Assembly: GCF_900460065.1 (NCBI RefSeq)
Contig: NZ_UAVD01000032.1
Location: forward strand, 1-64,000
DNA: 64,000 bases
DNA from: Streptomyces griseus
GTDB lineage: Bacteria; Actinomycetota; Actinomycetes; Streptomycetales; Streptomycetaceae
Direction of reading: 5' to 3'
Below are positions 51,472-59,500 of the stretch, one piece after another; the first letter of the stretch is position 1, and each line of letters starts with the position of its first letter. The notes beneath the pieces were generated by a model that saw only the letters and a list, made by a program, of their open reading frames with translations, was not told where the DNA came from and searched no databases. Made by a program: the position numbers and the translations under genes.

Positions 51472-53148
51472 ATGACCCAGCACCTCGCTGCCCCCTCCAC
51501 CGGCACGTCCGACGACGCCCCGGGCCACCGCACCGGCTGGTGGCAGGACGCGGTGATCTACCAGGTCTATCCGCGGAGCTTCGCCGACGGCAACGGCGAC
51601 GGCATGGGCGACCTCGCCGGCGTCACCGCCCGCCTGCCCCACCTGAAGGACCTGGGCGTCGACGCTGTCTGGCTCAGCCCCTTCTACGCCTCCCCGCAGG
51701 CCGACGCGGGCTACGACGTCTCCGACTACCGCGCCATCGACCCGATGTTCGGCAACCTGCTGGACGCCGACGCGCTGATCCGCGAGGCCCACGGCCTGGG
51801 CCTGCGCGTCATCGTCGACCTGGTCCCCAACCACTCCTCCGACCAGCACGAGTGGTTCAAGCGCGCCCTGGCCGAGGGCCCCGGCTCCGCCCTGCGCGAG
51901 CGCTACCACTTCCGCCCCGGAAAGGGCGCGGACGGCGAACTGCCGCCCAACGACTGGGAGTCCATCTTCGGCGGCCCCGCCTGGACCCGCACGGTGAACC
52001 CCGACGGCGCCCCCGGCGACTGGTACCTCCACCTCTTCGCCCCCGAGCAGCCCGACTTCAACTGGGAACACCCGGCCGTCGCCGACGAGTTCCGCTCCAT
52101 CCTGCGCTTCTGGCTCGACATGGGCGTCGACGGCTTCCGCGTCGACGTCGCCCACGGCCTCGTCAAGGCCGAAGGGCTGCCCGACCTCGGCTCCCACGAC
52201 CAGCTCAAGCTGCTCGGCAACGACGTCATGCCCTTCTTCGACCAGGACGGCGTGCACGCGATCTACCGCACCTGGCGCACCATCCTCGACGAGTACCCCG
52301 GCGAGAGGATCGCCGTCGCCGAGGCCTGGACGCCGACCGTCGAGCGCACCGCCAACTACGTGCGCCCCGACGAGATGCACCAGGCGTTCAACTTCCAGTA
52401 CCTCGCCACCGCCTGGGACGCCGCCGAACTGCGCGAGGTCATCGACACCTCGCTCGCCGCCATGCGCCCGGTCGGCGCGCCCGCCACCTGGGTGCTCTCC
52501 AACCACGACGTCACCCGGCACGCCACCCGCTTCGCCAACCCGGCGGGCCTCGGCACCCAGATCCGCACCCCCGGCGACCGCGAGCTGGGCCTGCGCCGCG
52601 CCCGCGCCGCCTCCCTGCTGATGCTCGCCCTGCCCGGCTCCGCCTACGTCTACCAGGGCGAGGAGCTCGGCCTGCCCGACGTCACCGACCTGCCCGACGA
52701 GGCCCGCCAGGACCCCTCGTTCTTCCGCGCCGAGGGCCAGGACGGCTTCCGCGACGGCTGCCGCGTCCCGATCCCCTGGACCCGCGAGGGACGTTCGTAC
52801 GGCTTCGGCGACGGCGGCAGCTGGCTCCCGCAGCCCGCCGGCTGGGGCGAGCTGTCCGTCGAGGCGCAGACCGGCGTGGAGGGCTCCACCCTGGAGCTGT
52901 ACCGGGCCGCCATCGCCGCCCGCCGGGACCACCCGGGCCTCGGCGCGGGCACGGACGTCGAATGGCTGGACGGCCCCGAAGGCGTCCTCGTCTTCGCCCG
53001 CCCCGGCTTCGTCTGCACCGTCAACACCACCGGCGTCCCCGTCCGTATCGCCGCCCGCGGCCGGGTGCTGCTCGCCAGCTCCCCGGTGACCGTGGACGGC
53101 GCCGAGGCCGAGCTGCCCGCCGACACCACGGTGTGGTGGACGGTGTGA
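51472..53148 (+). CDS. aglA: Cytoplasmic alpha-glucosidase (GH13, oligo-1,6/alpha-1,4-glucosidase type)
   Basis: This enzyme splits imported maltose and maltodextrins to glucose. The 558-residue protein, with no signal peptide, has GH13 motifs: VDLVPNHSS (region I), GFRVDVAHGL (nucleophile Asp), VAEAWT (acid/base Glu) and SNHDVTRH (Asp stabiliser). Its start VIYQVYPRSFADGNGDGMGDL is typical of GH13 subfamily 23-like glucosidases. The next gene (LacI type) overlaps its stop codon by GTGA, so it is coupled to its regulator. It is preceded by malEFG. Confidence 0.93.
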   Translation: MTQHLAAPSTGTSDDAPGHRTGWWQDAVIYQVYPRSFADGNGDGMGDLAGVTARLPHLKDLGVDAVWLSPFYASPQADAGYDVSDYRAIDPMFGNLLDADALIREAHGLGLRVIVDLVPNHSSDQHEWFKRALAEGPGSALRERYHFRPGKGADGELPPNDWESIFGGPAWTRTVNPDGAPGDWYLHLFAPEQPDFNWEHPAVADEFRSILRFWLDMGVDGFRVDVAHGLVKAEGLPDLGSHDQLKLLGNDVMPFFDQDGVHAIYRTWRTILDEYPGERIAVAEAWTPTVERTANYVRPDEMHQAFNFQYLATAWDAAELREVIDTSLAAMRPVGAPATWVLSNHDVTRHATRFANPAGLGTQIRTPGDRELGLRRARAASLLMLALPGSAYVYQGEELGLPDVTDLPDEARQDPSFFRAEGQDGFRDGCRVPIPWTREGRSYGFGDGGSWLPQPAGWGELSVEAQTGVEGSTLELYRAAIAARRDHPGLGAGTDVEWLDGPEGVLVFARPGFVCTVNTTGVPVRIAARGRVLLASSPVTVDGAEAELPADTTVWWTV

Positions 53149-54191
53149 CACTCCCCGCGCCCAGGACCACGGCAGCGCCCCGCCTCTCCGACATCGCCGG
53201 ACAGGCGGCGGTCAGCGAGGCGACGGTCAGCCGGGTCCTGAACGGGAAGCAGGGCGTCGCGGACACCACGCGTCAGCGGGTGCTCGCGGCGCTCGACATC
53301 CTGGGCTACGAGCGGCCCGTACGGCTGCGGCAGCGCAGCGCCGGGCTGATCGGCCTGGTGACGCCCGAACTCACCAACCCGATCTTCCCGGCCTTCGCGC
53401 AGTCCGTCGAACAGGTGCTGGCCGGGCACGGCTACACCCCCGTGCTCTGCACCCAGCTCCCGGGCGGGGCCACCGAGGACGAACTCGTCGAGCAGCTCGT
53501 CGAGCGCGGCGTCGGCGGCATCGTCTTCCTGTCCGGGCTGCACGCGGACACCTCCGCCGACCCGGGACGGTACGCCGCGCTCACCGAGCGCGGTGTGCCG
53601 TTCGTCCTGATCAACGGCTACAACGAGCGCATCAGCGCCCCGTTCGTCTCGCCCGATGACAACGCTGCCGTACGGATGGCCCTCCAGCACCTCGCCGACC
53701 TCGGCCACCGCCGGATCGGGCTGGCCATCGGGCCGCAGCGCTACGTCCCCTCCCGCCGCAAGCGCGACGGGTTCGTGGAGGCGGCCGTCTCGGTGCTCGG
53801 CATGGACCGCACCGAGGCCGAACCGCTCGTCTGCTCCACCCTGTTCAGCGTCGAGGGCGGCCAGGTGGCGGCGGGCGCCCTGCTGGACGCGGGCTGCACG
53901 GGCATCGTCTGCGGCAGCGACCTGATGGCGCTGGGGGTGGTCCGCGCCGCCCGGGGGAGGGGCCTCGACGTGCCCCGTGACGTCTCGGTCGTCGGCTTCG
54001 ACGACTCGCAGCTCATCGCGTTCACCGACCCGCCGCTGACCACGGTGCGCCAGCCCGTGCAGGCGATGGCGGCGGCCGCCGTGGGCGCGCTGCTGGAGGA
54101 GATCGGCGGGAGCCCGGTGCAGCGCACCGAGTACGTCTTCCAGCCGGAGCTGGTCGTACGGGGCTCGACGGCGGCGGTACGCAACGGCTGA
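53145..54191 (+). CDS. Second LacI-family regulator, MalR paralog
   Basis: The 348-residue protein reads as a close paralog of MalR: HTH LSDIAGQAAVSEATVSRVLNGK, hinge DILGYERPVRLRQRS, and the effector domain ending VVRGSTAAVRNG. Only a few residues differ at the DNA-contact helix (AAVSEATVSR versus AGVSEATVSR), so both may bind the same CTTGCAAG sites. The GTG start overlaps the aglA stop. Co-transcription with the mal operon would raise its level during induction, giving feedback control of the mal and amylase genes. A hairpin terminator follows. Confidence 0.88.
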   Translation: MTLPAPRTTAAPRLSDIAGQAAVSEATVSRVLNGKQGVADTTRQRVLAALDILGYERPVRLRQRSAGLIGLVTPELTNPIFPAFAQSVEQVLAGHGYTPVLCTQLPGGATEDELVEQLVERGVGGIVFLSGLHADTSADPGRYAALTERGVPFVLINGYNERISAPFVSPDDNAAVRMALQHLADLGHRRIGLAIGPQRYVPSRRKRDGFVEAAVSVLGMDRTEAEPLVCSTLFSVEGGQVAAGALLDAGCTGIVCGSDLMALGVVRAARGRGLDVPRDVSVVGFDDSQLIAFTDPPLTTVRQPVQAMAAAAVGALLEEIGGSPVQRTEYVFQPELVVRGSTAAVRNG

Positions 54192-54239
54192 ACCGCGTGA
54201 CGGTGGCGCGGGCGCCCGTACGGGAACGGACACGTACAG

Positions 54240-54304
54240 GAGAGGCACCAGGAGTCGGCCCAGGAAGGGCCGGCGGGGAGTTGTCGCGACTCCGGGTGCC
54301 TCTC
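54240..54304 (+). terminator. Terminator hairpin after the second lacI gene
   Basis: 17-base arms (16 of 17 paired) beginning GAGAGGCACC lie 48 bases after the stop codon. The loop is about 31 bases with internal GGCC..GGCC pairing. Confidence 0.75.
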
Positions 54305-54409
54305 TTGCCGTGACCGGCCCGGCCGGCCGGGCGCGTGGGGTCCGACGACGTGAAGCGGTGCCGGATCCCCCGGCCGACCGGACCGGAGTCGGGATGAAAC
54401 GTAACAGGC

Positions 54410-54425
54410 TCGCAATATCTTGCGA
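54410..54425. promoter_or_regulatory. TCGCAA-TATC-TTGCGA dyad in the amylase promoter region
   Basis: Perfect 6-base arms around TATC are followed by CTTGCAGCGAG a few bases later. It shares the GCAA/TTGC half-sites with the malE region and is a probable MalR or paralog operator. Confidence 0.65.
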
Positions 54426-54549
54426 AAGACCTTGCAGCGAGAAATCGTGAAGGGGTCGGCAAGAAATCTCCGCTGTTTCGCGGATGTGAGCGGGGGATGT
54501 CCAAAGGGTTGACCGGCGACGGGAGGGCTCGTACGGTCTGCTCCGCGGC

Positions 54550-54578
54550 AAGGTTTGCATTCTTGCAGCAAGAACCTT
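54550..54578. promoter_or_regulatory. Second operator-like array close to the amylase start
   Basis: CTTGCAGCAAG (54562-54572) is a perfect 5-1-5 dyad. It is nested inside AAGGTT (54550) and AACCTT (54573-54578) arms. It lies about 85 bases before the ATG, probably over or just after the promoter. Confidence 0.65.
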
Positions 54579-54658
54579 CACGAGCCTTGAGGGCACGGCG
54601 CGTTGCCGACTGAGGCTGCACCGTCATCCCCGCTTCCCCCACCCGCAGGAGGAAAGAC

Positions 54659-56395
54659 ATGGCCCGCAGATCCCTGTCCGCCGCGCTCGCCCTCGTGGCC
54701 GCCGCCGCGGCCGCCCTCGTCGTCCCCACCGGATTCGGCGCCGCCGGCACCGCGCGGGCCGCCGCCCCGGGCGACAAGGACGTCACCGCCGTGATGTTCG
54801 AGTGGAAGTTCGCGTCCATAGCCAAGGCCTGCACGGACACCCTCGGTCCGGCGGGCTACGGCTACGTCCAGGTCTCGCCGCCCCAGGAGCACATCCAGGG
54901 CGGCCAGTGGTGGACGTCCTACCAGCCCGTCAGCTACCGGATCGCCGGACGGCTCGGTGACCGGGCCGCCTTCGCCGCCATGGTGAACACGTGTCACGCG
55001 GCGGGCGTGAAGGTCATCGCGGACTCCGTCATCAACCACATGTCGGCGGGCAGCGGCACCGGCACGGGCGGCTCCTCGTACACCAAGTACGACTACCCGG
55101 GCCTCTACTCCGGCGCCGACATGGACGACTGCCGGTCCCAGATCGGGAACAACTACAACGACCGCGGCAACGTCCAGAACTGCGAGCTGGTCGGCCTCGC
55201 CGACCTGGACACCGGCGAGGAGTACGTACGCGGCAGGATCGCCGGGTACCTCAACGACCTGCTCTCGCTCGGCGTCGACGGCTTCCGGATCGACGCCGCC
55301 AAGCACATGCCCGCCGGCGACCTCGCGAACATCAAGTCCCGGCTGACCAACCCGAACGTCTACTGGAAGCACGAGGCGATCTACGGGGCGGGTGAGGCCG
55401 TCTCGCCCTCCGAGTACCTCGGCAGCGGAGACGTCCAGGAGTTCCGGTACGGGCGGAGCCTCAAGCAGGTCTTCCTCAACGAGAACCTCGCCCACCTGAA
55501 GAACTTCGGCGAGGGCTGGGGCTTCATGGAGTCCGGGAAGTCCGCCGTCTTCGTCGACAACCACGACACCGAGCGCGGCGGCGACACCCTCAACTACAAG
55601 AACGGCTCCGCCTACACCCTGGCCGCCGTCTTCATGCTGGCGTATCCCTACGGCTCCCCGGACGTCCACTCCGGCTACGAGTTCAGCGACCACGACGCCG
55701 GCCCGCCGAACGGCGGCCAGGTGAACGCCTGCTACAGCGACGGCTGGAAGTGCCAGCACGCCTGGCGCGAGATCTCCTCCATGGTCGGCTTCCGCAACAC
55801 CGCACGCGGCCAGTCGGTCGGCAACTGGTGGGACAACGGGGGCGACCAGATCGCCTTCGGCCGGGGGAACAAGGCGTACGTCGCCATCAACCACGAGGGC
55901 TCCGCGCTCACCCGGACCTTCCAGACCTCGCTGCCCGCCGGCGACTACTGCGACGTCCAGTCCGGCAAGGGCGTCACCGTCAACGGCTCCGGCCAGTTCA
56001 CCGCCACCGTCCCGGCCGGCACCGCCGTCGCCCTGCACACCGGCGCCCGCACGTGCGGGGGCGGCGGCTCGAACCCCGACCCGGGCCCCGGCAACGGCAC
56101 CTCCGGCGCCTCCTTCGGCGTCAACGCCACCACCCAGCTCGGCCAGAACATCCACGTCACCGGCGACCAGGCCGCCCTCGGCAACTGGAACCCGGCGACC
56201 GCGCCGAAGCTCGACCCGGCGGCGTACCCCGTCTGGAAGCTGGACGTGAACCTGCCCGCCGGGACCACGTTCGCCTACAAGTACGTCCGCAAGGACGCGG
56301 CCGGAAACGTCACCTGGGAGAGCGGCGCCAACCGCACCGCCACCGTCCCGGCCTCCGGGAAGGTCACGCTGACCGCCGACGTCTGGCGCGGCTGA
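54659..56395 (+). CDS. Secreted alpha-amylase with CBM20 starch-binding domain
   Basis: The 578-residue extracellular enzyme starts with a signal peptide (cleavage near AGTARAAAP, about residue 37). The GH13 domain has IADSVINHMS (region I), GFRIDAAKH (nucleophile Asp), KHEAIYGAGE (acid/base Glu) and FVDNHDTER. The C-terminal 95 residues (ASFGVNATTQLGQNIHVTG...ALGNWNPATAPKLD) form a CBM20 domain for raw starch. The linker GGGGSNPDPGPGNGT is flexible. AGGAGGAAAG precedes the ATG. Two operator-like elements lie upstream, so it belongs to the mal regulon. It digests starch into maltodextrins for MalEFG. Confidence 0.94.
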   Translation: MARRSLSAALALVAAAAAALVVPTGFGAAGTARAAAPGDKDVTAVMFEWKFASIAKACTDTLGPAGYGYVQVSPPQEHIQGGQWWTSYQPVSYRIAGRLGDRAAFAAMVNTCHAAGVKVIADSVINHMSAGSGTGTGGSSYTKYDYPGLYSGADMDDCRSQIGNNYNDRGNVQNCELVGLADLDTGEEYVRGRIAGYLNDLLSLGVDGFRIDAAKHMPAGDLANIKSRLTNPNVYWKHEAIYGAGEAVSPSEYLGSGDVQEFRYGRSLKQVFLNENLAHLKNFGEGWGFMESGKSAVFVDNHDTERGGDTLNYKNGSAYTLAAVFMLAYPYGSPDVHSGYEFSDHDAGPPNGGQVNACYSDGWKCQHAWREISSMVGFRNTARGQSVGNWWDNGGDQIAFGRGNKAYVAINHEGSALTRTFQTSLPAGDYCDVQSGKGVTVNGSGQFTATVPAGTAVALHTGARTCGGGGSNPDPGPGNGTSGASFGVNATTQLGQNIHVTGDQAALGNWNPATAPKLDPAAYPVWKLDVNLPAGTTFAYKYVRKDAAGNVTWESGANRTATVPASGKVTLTADVWRG

Positions 56396-56403
56396 CCACC
56401 CCT

Positions 56404-56462
56404 GGGGCCCGTCGTCGAACTCACGCCCTCCGGGCGATGACGGGAGTTCGACGACGGGCCCC
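56404..56462. terminator. Long perfect hairpin between amylase and pullulanase genes
   Basis: Perfect 19-base arms GGGGCCCGTCGTCGAACTC / GAGTTCGACGACGGGCCCC flank a 21-base loop 8 bases after the amylase stop. A strong terminator is expected, so the pullulanase likely has its own promoter. Confidence 0.92.
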
Positions 56463-56591
56463 GACCCCCAACGGGCCGGCGGCGACCGCCGCCGGCCCGC
56501 CCCTCGCCGGCCGCCCACCGCTCGGCCCCTGCCCGGCCGGCCGACCGGCCCGCCGCTCGACCCCCCGACCAAGCCCCAAGGAGCACCCTCC

Positions 56592-59500
56592 GTGTCCCGA
56601 ACCATCCTCGGACGATGGACGGTGGCCGCCCTGTGCGCGGCGCTGCTGCCCGTCGTCCCGGCGGCCACCGCCGCCGCGTCACCCAGGCCGCCGGCCCCGC
56701 CCTCGGACGCCGAGCTGGCCCGGGAGCCGGCCCGGCACGACCTCACGCGCGAGCAGTTCTACTTCGTGCTGCCCGACCGCTTCGCCAACGGCGACACCGC
56801 CAACGACCGGGGCGGGCTGACCGGATCACGGCTGGAGCACGGCTACGACCCCACCGACAAGGGGTTCTACCAGGGCGGCGACCTCAAGGGCCTGACGCAG
56901 AAGCTGGACTACATCAAGGGCCTCGGCACCACGGCCATCTGGATGGCGCCGATCTTCAAGAACCGCCCCGTCCAGGGCACCGGCAAGGACGCCTCGGCGG
57001 GCTACCACGGCTACTGGATCACCGACTTCACCCAGGTCGACCCGCACTTCGGCACCAACGCCGACCTGGAGAAGCTGATCGACAAGGCCCACGCCAAGGG
57101 CATGAAGGTCTTCTTCGACGTCATCACCAACCACACCGCCGACACCGTCGACTACGCGGAGAAGGCCTACGGCTACAAGCCCAAGGGCGCCTTCCCCTAC
57201 CTCGACAGCACCGGCCGCCCCTTCGACGACCGCGAGGGCGTGAAGAAGGTCGACCGGGACTCCTTCCCGTACACGCCGGTGCAGACCCCCGGCACGGGGA
57301 AGAAGGTGCCCTCCTGGCTGAACGACCCCACCATGTACCACAACCGGGGCGACTCGACGTGGGCCGGCGAGTCCAACGAGTACGGCGACTTCTCCGGGCT
57401 CGACGACCTGTGGACCGAGCGTCCCGAGGTCGTGGAGGGCATGGCGAAGATCTACGAGAAGTGGGTCCGCGACTTCGACATCGACGGCTTCCGCATCGAC
57501 ACCGTCAAACACGTCGACCTGGACTTCTGGACCCAGTGGGCCACCGCCCTCGACGACTACGCGGCGAAGCGCGGCCGGGACGACTTCTTCATGTTCGGCG
57601 AGGTCTACTCCGCCGACACCGAGGTCACCTCCCCGTACGTCACCCGGGGCCGCCTGGACTCCACGCTGGACTTCCCGTTCCAGGACGCCGCCCGGCAGTT
57701 CGCCTCCCAGGGCGCCCCCGCCGACAGGCTCGCCTCGGTGTACGGCAACGACTACCGCTACACCACCGACAAGGCCAACGCTTACGAGCAGGTCACCTTC
57801 CTCGGCAACCACGACATGGGCCGCATCGGGACCTTCCTCAAGCAGGACAACCCGAAGGCCGATGACGCGGAGCTGCTGAAGCGGGCCCGGCTCGCCAACG
57901 AGCTGATGTTCCTCGGCCGCGGCAACCCGGTGATCTACTACGGCGACGAGCAGGGCTTCACCGGCGCCGGCGGCGACAAGGACTCCCGCCAGACCCTCTT
58001 CGCCTCGAAGACCGCCGACTACCTCGACGACGACCAGCTCGGCACCGACCGGACGCACGCCTCGGACGCCTACGACACGCAGCACCCGGTCTACCGCTCC
58101 ATCGCCGCCCTCTCGAAGCTCACCGAGGAGCACCCGGCGCTGCGCGACGGCACCCAGATCGAGCGGCTCGCGGACGGCTCCGTCTACGCCACCTCGCGCA
58201 TCGCGAGCGAGCGCCCCCACGAGTACCTCGTCGCCTCCAACAACGGCACGACCCCGAAGGAGGTCCAGCTCGCCACCGAGTCGGCGGAGATGAACTTCCG
58301 CACGGTGTACGGCGGTTCCGGCACGGTCCGCAGCGGCAAGGACAAGAAGGTCACCGTCACCGTGCCCGCCCTCTCCAGCCTCGTGCTGAAGGCGGACCGG
58401 ACCGTCGGCGCCCCCGCGGCCAAGCCCGCCCTCACGCTGAAGGCCCCGGCCGCCGGCGCCACCGGCACCGTCGAGATCGCGGCCGACGTGGACGGCGGCC
58501 GGCTCAACCGGGTCGTCTTCGCCGCCCAGGTCGGCAACGGGAAGTGGCAGACCCTCGGCACCGCCGACCACGCCCCGTACCAGGTCACCCAGTACCTCGA
58601 CGAGACGGTGAAGGCGGGCACCCCGCTGCGCTACAAGGCCGTCGTCGTCGACCGGACGGGCCGCACCTCCAGTGCCCTCGCGGAGACCACCGCGGGAGCG
58701 ACCCCTCCGAAGCCGAAGCCCGTCGCCGTCGAGCGCGACCGGGCGATCGTCCACTACCAGCGCCCCGACGGCGACTACGCGGGCTGGCAGCTGAAGTCCG
58801 GCGGCAGGACCGCCGAGTTCATCGGGCGGGATGCCTACGGCGCGTTCGCCTGGCTCGACCTGGAGAAGGGCACCGACTCCGTCCCGTACACCGTCGAGAA
58901 GAACGGCACGGCCGACGGACCGCCGCGGACGATCGACCTCGGCGCGACCGGACAGGTCTGGATCGAGCAGGGCGAGGACGGGCAGACGACCGAGGCTCCC
59001 GAGACCCCGCCGCAGGACACCACCAAGGCCGTCCTCAACTACCACCGCCCGGACGGGAACTACGACGGCTGGGGGCTGCACACCTGGACCGGCGCCCAGG
59101 ATCCCACCGACTGGTCCAAGCCGCTGATGCCGGTGAAGAAGGACGCCTACGGGGTCACCTTCGAGGTGCCGCTCGTGGACGGGGCCACCACACTCAGCTA
59201 CATCCTCCACAAGGGCGACGAGAAGGACCTGCCCAGCGACCAGTCCCTCGACCTCGCCACCTACGGCCACGAGGTCTGGATGCTCGGCGGCAGGCCCGGC
59301 TACCTCCTCCCGCAGACGGGCGGCGGCGCGGCCCCCGACCTGTCCCGGGCCGAGGCGCAGTGGATCGACGCGAACACCGTCGTCTGGAAGGTGAAGACCA
59401 CCGACGCCACCAGCCAGCAGCTCGTCTACGCGCAGAAGGGCGGCATCTCCGTCGTGGACGGGGCGCTGTCCGACGAGGGGCGGTGGCTGCGGCTCCAGCA

